From positions 39,866,001-39,930,000 of the forward strand of contig JBITNC010000002.1 of NCBI GenBank assembly GCA_050084985.1: a DNA stretch of 64,000 nucleotides. Direction: 5' to 3'. The notes beneath the pieces were generated by a model. It did no database searches, was not told where the DNA came from, and saw only the letters and a program-made list of their open reading frames with translations. A program made the translations under genes and the position numbers. Below, piece by piece: positions 1-11,990 of this stretch. The first letter of the stretch is position 1. Every line of letters begins with the position of its first letter. This DNA is from Nageia nagi (taxonomy: Eukaryota > Pinophyta).

Positions 1-420
1 CTCTATTTGAAATAATGGAATTAGAAAATCCAGAATGAACCCAAATATGAGAAAAGAATAAATTTGTAGCATCTTGTTCTATTATAGTCTTTTTACATGG
101 AATCAAAACACACATCTTGCTAAATCTATCCACAACAACAAATAAATAGTCATGACCCTTCTTATTCATAGGAAATCCTCCCACAAAATCTATTGAGATA
201 CACTACCATGGATGTGAAGGTACTAGAAGTGGCTAATACAAACCTAATTTTTTGTTACTTGGCTTGCTAGTGCAACATAAAGAACACCCCCTTATGTACT
301 TGACAACTTGATATTGCATCTTTGGCCAATATACATACCTTTACAAATTGTACAATGTCTTTCCAACCCCAAAATATCCTATAATCTTTGAAGTATGTGC
401 TTCTCTAATTAGTCCAATAC
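1..420 (-). pseudogene. integrase remnant of G1 pol, cut by window edge
   Basis: The minus strand gives the H2C2 zinc-binding end, then the core start with the IDFVGGFP motif near 200 and the KGHDYLFVVVDRFSK stretch (about 165-120), which holds the first catalytic Asp region. This is the classic gypsy integrase core. Stops interrupt it, for example before CISIDFV. The rest of the core, GPY/F module and C-terminus lie left of the window. Confidence 0.85.
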
Positions 421-625
421 TTTCACCTAAAGGTACACATAATATATTAAAATGATAAATAAGTCTATTTTACAAATGAAATTCATCCAAACCCTCATAC
501 TTGGTACTAGATGAAGATAACTAATCATACATCTCTCTGAAGTATAGGTCTTGCACATATGCCTCTAAAAATGATTCAAATAAAAAAGGAAGAAATTTTA
601 GCACTAAGAGGGAACTTACTAGACC

Positions 626-1015
626 CTATTTACATGCTGCTAATGGTCCAAAATAAGTACTGCATGCCTCTGATGGTGTAGAATATGTAGTTACATGTGA
701 CCTAGAAAGTATATCAGCAACCTTATTATGTGTTCCTTTCTTATACTTGATCACTAGATGAAATTGTTGTATAAAATCCATCCATATATAATGTATAGTT
801 TGTTGCAATTTTGATTGAGTTTGTAAATACTTTAATGGTTGATGATTAGTAAGAATGATTATTTCTTTTCCTATCAAGTAATGTTTCAACTTTTTAACAA
901 CTTGAACCAATGCATACATTTCCTTATCATAAGTAGGATAATTCAAAATAGCCCCACTAAATTTTTTAGAATGATAGCAAATTAGTTTACCTTCTTGTAA
1001 TAAAATGGATCCCAT
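626..1015 (-). pseudogene. RNase H domain of G1 pol (open fragment)
   Basis: A 129-residue open stretch on the minus strand. It carries the hallmarks of gypsy RNase H: the start MGSILLQEGKLI, the NYPTYDKEMYAL motif with its catalytic Glu, then ILTNHQPLKYL, where the usual TDH is TNH, and ending in HNKVADILSR. The catalytic Asp of the TDH motif is therefore Asn. In the complete protein this domain degrades the RNA strand of the RNA-DNA hybrid. The ATG at 1015 is an internal Met of pol, not a real start. Element D has the matching domain at about 31640-32000 but more broken. Confidence 0.88.
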
Positions 1016-1129
1016 GGCATAGTCACTTGCATCAGTCTCTACTTCAAATGATCTCTACAAATTAGGAAGTGCTAGCATAGGTGCACTAATGATTTTTTTC
1101 TTCAATGTGTCACAATATGTTGTTGTTTC

Positions 1130-1990
1130 CCCCATTGGAAAACTTACTTCTTTCTAGTTACATCATGTAAAGGTGAAGTAATATGAAAAAAATCAACAAT
1201 AAAATTTCTCAAGTATTGGATAGCTTCTAAGAAACTCCTTATTGTAGTTATATTATATGGCCTTGGCTAATCTACTATAGCACTTACTTTACTAAGATCT
1301 ATATTAAGTTGTCTATGACCAATAACATGGCCTAAATACACCAAAGAATCTTTGCCAAACTCACATTGTGAATGTTTCAATAATAACTTTTCTCGATGCA
1401 AAGTTTGAAACACTTGTCTAATATGTACAACATGTTCTTCCAAAGTATAAGTATAAAGAAGAATATCATCAAAGTATACAACAACAAAATAATCTCCTTG
1501 GTCTCATCACACCTTGATCAACCAATTCCTAAATTTGCCTCCTTATTTCCCCTTGCTCCAAAATTAATTGCTGATTCAAAGCTATGTTGGGAAATGAAGT
1601 ATCAGGTAACAACTAATTATCATGTTGTATATCTTGCATCAGAGGTAGTCCCTATATCTATGCAAACAAGTTAGTAAACACTTGACCCAAATCTTGCAAA
1701 AATAGCAAATTTCAACTTACAATGTTTAGTGACTTGCAAACTACCATTGTGATGCATCCAACCCAAAGGATATGGATTTGGATGGTTGAAAGTTTCCAAT
1801 CCCAAATTACTTACCATAGTTTCTGAGATCATATTTTCTTGAGAACTAGGATCAATAATATAATCTACTTTGGTTTTCTTGATTTGGATTTTGAGGTAGA
1901 ATAATTGAATCCTTTTTTCTCCAATTTCTTAAGGTTATTCAACCTTTTTAATGGCTGAACAATTTACTTTCTCATCAACATCTAAACTTC
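1130..1990 (-). pseudogene. protease/reverse transcriptase remnant of G1
   Basis: Downstream of gag the minus strand carries the start of the aspartic protease region (about 1990-1700, with the HPKPYPLGW-like stretch shared with D). It then jumps to RT. The RT catalytic box reads YFDD at 1465-1476, followed by the thumb and connection text (about 1460-1130). Comparison with D shows that the RT fingers and the C-terminal half of protease are deleted, so no functional polymerase is possible. The plus-strand open frame at 1396-1674 is only a shadow of this region. Confidence 0.75.
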
Positions 1991-2049
1991 CCTCAATATC
2001 ATCACATTTAAGAACCATAAAATTAGTTTTCTCCTTATTCTTATGCTTA

Positions 2050-3060
2050 TATGGACATAATTATAGATGTAATTTCCAATATTTATCATCACCATGATCA
2101 TCTTTATCACAATGAATACAATGTCTACTATCACCTTCTTTCTTTGAAATATTAGTGGTCTTACTTTTTTGCTTATCTTTTCCTTTATCTTGAGATTTAC
2201 CTTTCTCTTTTCCTCCCCTTAAATTAGAAGCCTTTTTGGATTCATCATATTGTCTATTTCTTTTACCATCCTCCTCTAAGTATTGTTCTTCCACACACAT
2301 TTGATCAAGATTAGTAGGATTAAACAACATGATAGTCTTTTACAAATGACTATGTAAACCTCTAATGTACTTCATTAAAGTTTGAGGATCTTTTAGTGAA
2401 ACCTCAAGCAAAGTAGCTTGTTTCCTAAATTTTGTAATGTATTCTTAAACATTTTCCCTCTTTGTTATCTAAAGAATTTCCATTTCATAAATTGTTTATT
2501 ATGATGTCCTAAAGGATAGAATTGATCTCTTAACAACTCCTTAAATTCATTCTAAGAAGATATTTCATATAAGTGTTCATGATTAAGAGTTTTTACATAG
2601 CTTTCTCACCAAACTAAAGCATGTACACTAATCTTTAATCTAGCAAAATATATTTTATCAACATCATTTACAATACCATGAATTTGAAAATAAACCTCCA
2701 ATTGTTTCAACCAATTGTTTACCTTTTTTGCATCAACCTCTCATTCAAAAGTAGGAATGTCCACTTTGACCTCTACCTTGAATGGAACTCTATTTGATGA
2801 AGATGATGAATTAGGTCTCCCAACTACACCATGATATCTCTAATTCATATTTGCATTTGCTCCAACTACCAATAACTTAACTAACTAAGCCAAATGATTC
2901 TCCATTATCGAAAACCTTGTTTCAAAATTAGCATCTATCATGGTACATACAGGCAACTATTGCTCCTTTGCATTATCCATTTCTCTTACTCTATCCCATT
3001 GACTAATCTTAGGATCCTATAGAATCAACTCATGCATTTGAAATCTCCTCCCAAACATCA
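2050..3060 (-). pseudogene. gag of G1 (broken)
   Basis: The minus-strand reading gives gag text homologous to gag of element D (33600-34640), including the segment before the zinc knuckle. The best open piece, 2061-2330, is rich in Lys, Glu and Asp. It ends in a CxxC-like cluster (HCIHCDKDD...KYWKLH) in which the last Cys of the usual CX2CX4HX4C knuckle is replaced by Tyr. Upstream, around 2500-2780, the retrotransposon-gag capsid region (the WW-containing stretch seen in D) can be followed across several stops. Gag would form the virus-like particle; this copy cannot be translated. Confidence 0.75.
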
Positions 3061-3120
3061 AATTTCATGCTCTTGGCTGCATGGAATTCCCAAAATTTTG
3101 ACCCCAAATTTTAGTAGCAT

Positions 3121-3134
3121 AAGCTTTGATACCA
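3121..3134 (-). other. Primer binding site of G1 (initiator tRNA-Met type)
   Basis: The minus strand reads TGGTATCAAAGCTT two bases inside the LTR. This matches the common plant tRNA-iMet primer site TGGTATCAGAGC at 11 of 12 positions. It fixes the direction of G1 as minus. Confidence 0.85.
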
Positions 3135-3136
3135 CA

Positions 3137-3837
3137 TGATCTATGATCATCGGATGCTTATAGTACACTTGGATCCTCTCTTACAAATTTGAATGAAAAT
3201 AGTTAACCATTATGAGATCATACAAATCTGTATATAAATGTGAAAGTTGCATAATGTGAATTACACATTGGCAATCTCAAACATGCAACAAGATCAACAT
3301 AATGATTTTACCCTAGTTCACCTAATTTGGGTTAATCTAGCATGAAATTGGAGCCTTCTCTTCTCATTGTCTATGGGTATTACAATATTACATGCATAGA
3401 TAAATACCATCAACACAATGGTAATACAATCTCATACAATAAGGGGGGTGGCATAGTCTTTAATAATCCTATTGCAATTCAACCAAACTATTACAATTCT
3501 AAAATGCAAACTCTCAAACTCCCATTGAAGAAACAAGGGGGGTGGCATGCTCTTTAATAAGTCTCGAATTGCCTTAGAAATACTTTGTTAATATCAGCTA
3601 TGGAAGTTGAAATGGTTCCATTGACCAACACATCAATGTCCCTTTGACTCCCAGTACTAACTCATCAAATTGCACATTGTTGGTCCCCTAGATTTAGATT
3701 TTTGCACACCATCAATGGCCTAAAATTGAATGTTGATCAACTCTAAATTTTGGTCTTCAATCTATCTCCAAGCATAGATACCTTTGGACATAGTACTACT
3801 TCTAAAAAGATATTTTGACATGATTTAATTTGGATCA
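3137..3837 (-). repeat. 5' LTR of G1
   Basis: About 701 bp, running from TGATC to GGATCA on the plus strand. It aligns over its length with both LTRs of element D and lies directly beside a primer binding site. It contains an odd patch: the phrase GGGGGGTGGCAT, then T-rich sequence ending CTTTAATAA, occurs twice (about 3443 and 3536), while the D LTRs have it once. The base run after it, TTCAC, is the expected target-site duplication, but its partner lies outside the window. Confidence 0.88.
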
Positions 3838-5180
3838 TTCACTATACATGAATTATTGACATACTTGGCTATGCAAGCTATCTTGAGGGAGCTTTGAACT
3901 TCAATACTAAAATACCCATAAACCTTGAATTGGGACTGTGCATGTGTTCACTTGGTGCTTGCAAATCAAATGTTGTGGCTCATGCAAGCTATCTTGAGAA
4001 TCACCTACCAAACATGGTATAAAGTATTTTGATTAATTTATGCCTATTTCTATAGGGAAAAATCATATCATATCATAACTATTTCATGGTATACAATGAT
4101 TGCAGAGTATACATAAAGTGGGTTTTCTAAAAAAGGCCTGTAAACATGTATGCAAAATGTGGAAGAAAATATTAAGCCTAGGAATTATTTGATAAGATGC
4201 ATGATGTAATTAGTTTCATGGTATATAATGATTATAAGATACATAGAAAATGGGTTTTATTGAAGATGCACCTTAAAACAAACATAACTTTTGATCCAAT
4301 CATCGAATTGACTTGAGATTTTGAGGAGAGCTAGATATGGGTTTTCATGATTCAATTACCACCTCATTTAGGAGGGATTCCCCCAAATGAAAAGTTTTTT
4401 GATTGATCTAAATCCATCATTTAGTGCCCCAAAATTAGGTTTTAGTGTCAATTTTCAAGATTTTCCAATAAGTAGACTTTAATATCTTTTGTTGTAGAAT
4501 TTGTTTAGGAGAATAAATCAGGAAATGATTGATTCCATGTTAACTGGGCTTGTATGCCAAGTTTGGATACAATATGAGGAACTTCCTATTTTTAGAAACT
4601 TTCTATCTTTAACTTTCTATTTTTAGTAATGTCCAATTTTTAGACTATTGTTATTTTTGAGGGAGAGTCTCCTTTCTATATTAGCTATTGTAATATACCT
4701 AAAAAAGGTATTATGAATTCAAAAATGAGAAGAAGATTATTTACAAGTTTTCTTCTATGTTAATACAATTTATGTGATCGGAGCCCATTTCATTGGTCTC
4801 TTGTAGCTGAATTTACATCAAAAGAAAAGGCCCAAAGACATGTATGTAAAATGTGGAAGAATATACAAGGCTTGGGAGTTGTTGGACAAGATGCATAATG
4901 CAAACAATTTCATAGTCTACAATGATTGCAGGATACACATAAAATGCATTTTTTGGAATTTAGGCCCATAGAAATGTATGCAAAATGTGGAAGAATACAT
5001 AAGGCCTAGGAATTATTTCATAATATACATGATGAAAATACAACTTCTTGGAATGCAATTATCAGAGGATATGTAATTCATTGCTACAACAAGGATTCCC
5101 ATAAACTCTTTGGCCTATTGAAGCATCCATGTTGGTTGCATGGTGATATTATGAGCGATGTTGAAGTATAATAATGATAT
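3838..5180 (+). pseudogene. PPR-protein gene fragment, unit 1
   Basis: The plus strand holds scattered PPR-like phrases in different frames. These are VLGACKSNVVAHA-like text at about 3950, NMYAKCGR at about 4145 and again near 4970, a DKMHD-like phrase at about 4190, and NTTSWNAIIRGY at about 5040. These match the consensus of plant PLS-type pentatricopeptide proteins (LVDMYAKCG...A..LFD.M...D..SWN.MI.GY), which bind organellar RNA. No frame stays open for a whole motif and there is no start or transit peptide. The unit begins with a phrase (ATTATACATGAATTATTGAC) that recurs at 5718 and, modified, at 6828, which shows duplication. Confidence 0.7.
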
Positions 5181-5339
5181 ATCTAATAAAATATTTTTAA
5201 AAGTAGCTAGCCCTAACTTATCTAATTCATGATGTTTTGAATAGGTTATCCTAGGCAAAAGACAACCAATCTTTACATTTTATTATGCTTATTGTGGAGG
5301 TAATACAACATATTATTTAATTTCTAGGTTAAACAATGA

Positions 5340-5510
5340 AGCATGTTGTGGGTTCCTTTATTTCTCGACATGAATCATAATAGTTTCATGGGCTACAATG
5401 ATTGTAAGGTACACATAAAATGAGTTTTCTAAAAAAGGCCCATACACATGTATGCAAAATGTGGAAAAATACACAAAGCCCAAGAATATGAGCATAATTA
5501 TGTAATGGTG
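5340..5510 (+). pseudogene. PPR-protein gene fragment, short copy
   Basis: About 170 bp repeating the core of the neighbouring PPR units: SFMGYNDCKVHIK-like text, then a MYAKCGK-like phrase and AQE. It lies alone between units 1 and 3, so it may be the end of a truncated duplicate. Confidence 0.6.
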
Positions 5511-5717
5511 CATCTAAAAAATAATGCAATAAGATTCACTCATGCTAACAAAGTATTACAAGCATGTTTTTTCTAACTTACCACTTTTGAACTAGTTTTT
5601 GATATTTTTTTAAAGTATAGTGTTTCATCATGTACCCAGTTTTACACATGACAAATGCATTTGCTTAAAAGTATTTATAATCTTTCATTTTTGGCATATC
5701 TTATAATCATAGGATTA

Positions 5718-6487
5718 ATCATTATACATGAATTATTGACATACTTGGTCGTGTTGACTATCTTGAGGAAGCTTGAAAGTTCAATGCCAAAATACACATA
5801 AACCTTGAATTGGTTATGTGCATGTGTGTACTTGGTGCTTGTAAATCAAATGTTGTGGCTTGTGTAGGCTATCTTGAGAATTACCTACTAGACATGGTAT
5901 AAAGTATTTTTCTTCATATATGCTTATATATATAGGGAAAAATCATATCATGGCATAACAATTTCATGGTATGCAATAATTGTAGGGTATGCACAAAGTG
6001 GGTTTTCTAAAAAAGGCTTGTAAACATGTATGCAAAATATGGAAGAATACACAAGGCCTGGGAATTGTTTGATAAGATGCATGATGCAAATAGTTTCATG
6101 GTATAAAATAATTGCAAGGTACACATAAAATGGTTTTTTTGGAAAATTCCCATAAACATATATGCAAAATGTAGAAGAATATACAAGGCTTGAGAGTTGT
6201 TTGACAAGATGCATAATGCAAATAATTTCATGATCTATAATGATTATAGGATACACATAAAATGGATTTTATGGAAAAGGCCCATAGACATGTATTTAAA
6301 ATATGAAAGAATACACAAGGCTTGGGAAGTGTTTCATAAGATGCATGATGAAAACATAATTTCTTGGATTGTAATTTTCATAAGATATGAAATTTATTAC
6401 TACAATAAGGATGCCCTTAAACTCTTTAACATATTGAAAAATCCAGGTTGGTTGTGTAGTGATATTATGAACAATGTTGAAGCATAA
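5718..6487 (+). pseudogene. PPR-protein gene fragment, unit 3 with 130-bp tandem repeats
   Basis: This starts with the same phrase as unit 1 and again carries the VLGACKSNVVA text (about 5835). It then has three successive copies of a ~130-bp block beginning at about 6000, 6129 and 6261. Each block encodes the equivalent of MYAKCGRIHKA..LFDKMHDAN..MVYND. The last copy runs on in one open frame (6197-6487) through AWEVFHKMHDENIISW and IRYEIYYYNKDALKLF, the best-preserved PPR text here. Normal PPR units are about 105 bp, or about 300 bp for a PLS triplet. The ~130-bp period therefore looks like DNA-level tandem duplication of one motif, not protein architecture. Minus-strand frames here are shadows. 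Confidence 0.72.
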
Positions 6488-6827
6488 CCATGATATATCT
6501 ACTAAGAGCTTGTAAATGTAGCTAGCCTTGACTTATCTAATTCATGATGTTTTGAACAGGTTATCATGGAGAAAAGACAACTAACCTTTACATCTTATTA
6601 TGATTATTATGGAGGTAAGATGACATAGCATTTAATTTCTAGGTTGAACATTTGTTTAATATTACAAGCTTGTTTTTATTGACTTACCACTTTTGGACTA
6701 ATTTTTGACACTTCCTTAAAGTATAGTGTTTCATCATGTATCCAATTTTACACCTGATAATTATATATGCTTAAAAGTATCAATAAATCTTTCATTTTAT
6801 GCATATGCTTCAATCATAGGATTAATC

Positions 6828-7610
6828 ATTATACATTCATTGTTGACCTTCTTAGTTGTACAGACTATCTTGAGGGAGCTTTGAACTTCATTGCCAAAAA
6901 TACCCATAAATATTTGAATTAGGTTTGTGCATGTGTCTACTTGGTGCTTGGAAATTGAGTATTGTCATTCATGTAGGCTATCTTGATGGAGCTTTGAACT
7001 CCACTACCAAAATATCCATAAACCTTGAATTGGGTATGCGCATGTGTCTAATTAATGCATATAAATTTAATTTTATGATTTGATAAGACTATCTTGAGGA
7101 AGCTATCTACTTGGTGCTTGTAAATCAAATATTGTGGTTTATGTAGGCCATGAGAGCTTTGAAATTTCACTACCAAAATACCCATAAACCATGAACTGGG
7201 TACGTAGATATGTCTACTTGGTGCTTGTAAATTGAATGTTATGGATTTATTTGAATCACACAAATAAATTTTTATAGTCTATAATGATTGTGTGATATAA
7301 AAAAAGGGTTTTCTAAAAAAGGCCCATAGACACATGAAACATGTGGAAGAATAAAATAAGACTTGAGATTTCTTTAACAAGATGTATAATGAAAACACAA
7401 TTTCACAGTCTGTAATGAATGCATAATACACAAAATGGCTTTTCTAAAAAAGCCCATAGACACATGAAATATGTAGAATAATACCTATTACCCAATATAA
7501 TTTTGATAAGATGCATGAGGCAAACATAGTTTCATGGTCTGCAATGATTGTAGGATTTATGGGTTTTTTAAAAGAATGCAAAAAAATACAAAGTATTATC
7601 ATAAATGGAT
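6828..7610 (+). pseudogene. PPR-protein gene fragment, unit 4
   Basis: A further degenerate copy. The segment with ACTATCTTGAGGGAGCTTTG and CCCATAAACCTTGAATTGGG recurs three times between 6860 and 7210. It is followed by two decayed YAKCG-type blocks near 7310 and 7440. No frame is open. The sequence fades near 7610 into a CT-rich stretch. Confidence 0.55.
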
Positions 7611-7639
7611 AATGTAGAAGCATGCATAAGTTCATTGAA

Positions 7640-10600
7640 TAAAATACCTACTTGTACTTCTCTCATCTCATATCCTCTAGTCTCACCTTGTATCCTTTGG
7701 TTTCACCATGTCTCCTCTTATCTAGTATCACCACATCTCCTCTCGTATGGTCTCCCCTCTCCTCTCTTGTATTGCTAATACACTAAATGTCCCTCCCTCC
7801 TCCAACCCCTAAAATCAAAAAATTCAAAATGATAAAAAATATTCCAAGTAATATGCCTAAGCTTTCCACCCACTCCTTTTTTTATTTTTTTTCTTATTTT
7901 TATTAAGGGGTAGTTTTTCATCACCAAATTTTTTAGGGTGGCTAAAAACATTCCTACAAAAACTGCCACTAAAACTTAAAAAAGGGGTAATTTAAAATTG
8001 CCTCAAATAAGGCATCTCCAAAGCCCATTTTTAGTGCTTATTATTTTCCAAGGTTTTTTGAAGATCCATACCTCTTCTTTAGTGTTGCATACTTGTTGTG
8101 TTATATGAACTGACACTATTTCAACTTATGACACTTGCTAGGGTAATTGCCTTTGGAGAAACACTTGTAGTCCAAATTTTAGTAAAACATCCTTATACAT
8201 CTACCATAGTTATGTCCTACTACAACACTCAACATCAACAACATCAAAACCTTACAATATTCAAAATACTTCTCCATAATGTTTTCTTTAATGAACTTCA
8301 TATGTGATAAGAGCTCTTTCTCAAGACATATAGAAGGCTTACAATAGTTGAGATATCAATGAGGAAGCATATTAAGATTGAAAAATTTGCAGCATATAAG
8401 CATGTCAAACTTGAATTCCTTAATACCAATGCTATTTTCCAAAACTAGACCCAATATAGTCATAGAATTAACCATATGGTTGGGCTATATGATATCACCA
8501 TTGAAAATAAAGTAGAAAATTCTTGTATAATCATATGGGTGGTTCTCATAGTAGAAAATCATCAATATATGGACTATAAGATGGAAATTTATCAAATTAT
8601 AAGCTTTATAAGGAAGATAAAAACACCATGGAATTACCATACCAATCAAATATTGAATTCCCCATATTTATGTAGAATAAACTATGTTTTTCATCATTTC
8701 CCCATCATTAGTCAACTGTCAAACAATGCACATGCTTAGTACTTTATCTATTATGTTATGTTGTTTATAAAACTATGAGCACATTATGCATAAAATAATC
8801 CATGTTCCTCTTATGCATCCATATTTTAAGTTGATGTTATCAGTGCTTTCACAATCACAATATTTGATTAAGAACTAATTTCCATTATTGAAACCATGTT
8901 GATGTACTTTTGTATAACATCCATAGAAAAGCAACTTTATTACTAATATATGTAAATCTTCATCAGAGGAAACCTTGGAGAACTTTCCAAGAATAAGTTA
9001 GCAAGAGTTATAATGATCTAAAATTTAAACCATTTGTTCATTGTATCACCATGAATATGCGGTATAAATTTTGAGGTACATGAAAAAATAGTGTAAAAGT
9101 TATGGCCTCTGAAAAATGATAATTTCTCACTTTTGATAGCTAGGAATTACATAGAAAAATTATGTTGGAAGAAACCTTTAAGGATGAATTAGAAGTAACT
9201 TTGAAGGAGTTAGAGTCTAAAATGTAAATCATAGATAGTTAATATATTGGATAACATATGATTTAAATTTTATGGCATTTGGGTGTATGGCTCAAAATAT
9301 ATAGGTAATGCAAAATGACATCATAACACTTTTTTAATAGATGGGAAGAAGTGGGAAATGATAGTTACAACCTTATGATGAATCCAATTTTCATTCCTTG
9401 CACTTAATAAGATGTTGTAGTTACTACCTCATATGAAATCTTATAGATCTTGAAGTTGGTTTTCACCCATGAGATTGCCAACAAAGCTGTTTTTCAACCT
9501 CATGACTACCAACAATCTTCATTTTGTTATAGACATAAAGGATACTACTACATTCCTTTAAGAATGTATGGACCTTCCCATAACAACAAAGTGATATTTT
9601 TAAACTAATGTATCTTGAAAATCTATAACTCCATTTGAAATCTACATGCCCATGCTTTACGAACTATTTTTGCTCCATAGGCATGTTTATGATGATGATT
9701 ATTGGAAGGTATGCTGCTCATAATGCCACTCCATGGAAACTATAGTATCTACTCAAAACTTGGTTCAATCAATAATTGAGTCAAGTAATGTACTAGTTTC
9801 AAAGGTGTTGCAATGCCAAGTGATAAGGTATTGTATGGTAGTACTTCAACTAGTACCGATGGAACAATTTGGGGGACCGATTGTTCATATTGCTAGAACT
9901 ATTTAGGAGGAACATCAAAATACTCTTGTTTGTGAATGAAATTGCTTACTACCCCTTGTGAATTCAATTGAGCAATTTAAAAATCTTGCTATGCAATATG
10001 AAGATCCTTCCTTACCAGTTTAGCCTTTAATGCTGCTATTTAGGATGCAAGCAATTTATTTTCTTTCAAGAGAATATGAGCATAATTTAAAACCACCTCA
10101 TGTAATTCCATTATTTTCCAATCATAATCTCATCCCTTTGTATTCATCTATACTAACTCGGGGGGTTTATTTTGGGTGGGTATTTTTTACTACTTCTATC
10201 TTTCAAAATCGAAAAGAACTAGAATGGTAAACCTACTACAAAATGATGAATAAGTTTGGAAGAATCACTTAAGAGAGGTATCATTGCATACACAGGTCAT
10301 TCCCAAATGGATTGGAGATGACTTATACTAGAAAATAGATTAGAAATGGTTTTACTAACACCTTGGTTCCCTATAAAAAACATAAAAAATGATGGGATTG
10401 TAAAATAATCATTTAAGTTTATCAATCTAGGCTTGATTTTTGATGGCTATATGTGGTAAAATCCTATCCAATTTTGTGTTATCTATTGGAAATCAAAATT
10501 AATTGAATGCATGAAATTACACTTATGGAAATAAAATTATAGGAAAGTAAATTTATGGAAAAGGAAATAACAATAAGAAAATTGCATGAAAGTATATCTA

Positions 10601-11250
10601 ATCCTACAAGTTGCAATAAGGCCTTCATAATATGAATGTAAAAATTAATGAATGGATTACACAAGAATGGATGCTTATGTATTTATGATGATAAGTAGTG
10701 AAACAAAATACATATAAATAATGTTAGAAGTATAAATTAATAATACATATAGGTAAGAGCTACAGTATTGACTAAAGGGGGCCCAACTTCATCTAGCAAA
10801 ATGCCCATAAAAAAATTCTAAAACTTGGATCAATAGTTATTTTTTATTGATTCATCATTTATACAAATATTATATTGATAATCCATAACTCTCATATATC
10901 TTAAATTATTTTCTAATCATATAATAACATTATCATCCTCTTCTCCTAAGGCTTACAATGCTTATGTAGCCATGAAGAGGAATCTCTACAAAACTAGTTT
11001 TATTCCAATTATGTTTTTTACAATTGGCTTCATACAAAACACACATTAAACTTTATTACAATAGGAATCCACATGTGTAACTAGTTTTTCTTGATGTTGA
11101 ATGAGTTAATATTCCATTAAATACTTGATTCCATCCTTCATCAACTATCTATTAGTCCATTATTGATGAAATCTAAAATTGGCCACTTGTGCAACTATTT
11201 GTTGAATACTACATTTTAGCCAAATTTACATGAACTACCTTTTTCCAACC
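7640..11250. other. No recognisable gene
   Basis: This stretch holds a CT-rich run of short near-repeats of TCTCATCTCCTCT type (about 7650-7780) and several short open frames (8098-8307, 8476-8739, 10030-10230, plus strand). None of these shows a domain or coding-like conservation that I can recognise. No LTRs or target-site duplications were found. It may be very old repeat debris. Confidence 0.5.
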
Positions 11251-11259
11251 ATTATAAAT

Positions 11260-11840
11260 TTTTCTATACTACTTCATATTTATAACTTAATACATGGTTG
11301 GAAAGCATGTTTTACTAGATTTCTAATAATATATCACATGCCTATCTTTGTCAAATGAAAGTATCCCATATCAGCTTCAAAAAAATATATTTTGTCAGTT
11401 TCTACCAACTGTAAACACAATTTATCAAAAACTTAAGTAACCTATTTTGAGAGATTGTAACTTTTTTGTATGATCTATTTTTCTACTCTTAATATATTTA
11501 TATATAGCTTTATAATCTCTCTATATGTATAACTTGCATATTTTGGAGTAGTATAAATATCCCATTTTGCTTCTACAAAATTGTATTTTATCATTTTCTG
11601 CAAAATTGTCAACACTTGAATGAAAACTATCAAACTACACATAACTAGTGAAATATACCAAATTTTAAGAGATATAATTTTTTATTTGTAGCTCATTTTC
11701 TCATTCTTTATATACCCTTACAAAATACATTTGAACACCTTTCCAATTATATGCTACTTGCATGCTTCTGATAACTATAACCCCTTTTTCTATCCTTCAT
11801 AAAACACAGTTTATCACTTTTATACAATTACTATTGCAAG
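11260..11840. repeat. Imperfect ~200-bp tandem repeats, about three copies
   Basis: Three successive blocks share an order of phrases: TATAACTTGCATATTTTGGA-like, ATCCCATTTTGCTTC-like, then TTTTATCATTTTCTGCAAA-like. The second phrase falls at about 11367 and 11560, with a weaker third match near 11790. Copies are heavily diverged. No coding content is seen. Confidence 0.45.
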
Positions 11841-11849
11841 TAGTTGACT

Positions 11850-11990
11850 AGGAATGAATAACTAACTAGGTTGATTAATTGCTTGTTGTAGGTGGTTGCA
11901 AGAAAAAGTATTCATTTGATTGCAAGTGGTTGTAAGGACCTTCAATTGACTAGCTATATGTTATTGTAAGCGGTTGCAAGAAATAATCTA
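11850..11990. repeat. Short imperfect repeats with GTTGCAAG core
   Basis: The core GGTTGCAAG or GGTTGTAAG, often with TTGACTAG nearby, recurs three to four times at 40-60 bp spacing. This is a minor minisatellite-like patch. Confidence 0.4.

Larger units (their letters stand above)
1..3837 (-). mobile_element. Ty3/gypsy LTR retrotransposon G1, partial (5' LTR to integrase)
   Basis: Read on the minus strand this is LTR, primer binding site, gag, protease/RT remnant, RNase H and integrase, which is the Ty3/gypsy order. The element continues past the left window edge, so the C-terminal integrase region and 3' LTR are not seen. It is close throughout to element D (29311-35442), which shows what is missing. 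By comparison with D, one internal deletion of about 350 bp removes the N-terminal fingers/palm of RT, with the junction near 1490. A second of about 330 bp removes the end of the protease and the linker, with the junction near 1690. Numerous stops break the frame. It is a dead copy; autonomy would have to come from a relative. Confidence 0.9.

Noticed and set aside
1396-1674. Plus-strand 92-residue frame
   Set aside because: Antisense to the G1 RT remnant.
5948-6256. Minus-strand 102- and 74-residue frames with repeats
   Set aside because: They are the reverse of the 130-bp PPR blocks; the repeat structure comes from the DNA duplication.
3838-7610. Functional PPR gene
   Set aside because: No frame spans even one full PPR triplet, there is no start or targeting peptide, and stops are frequent.
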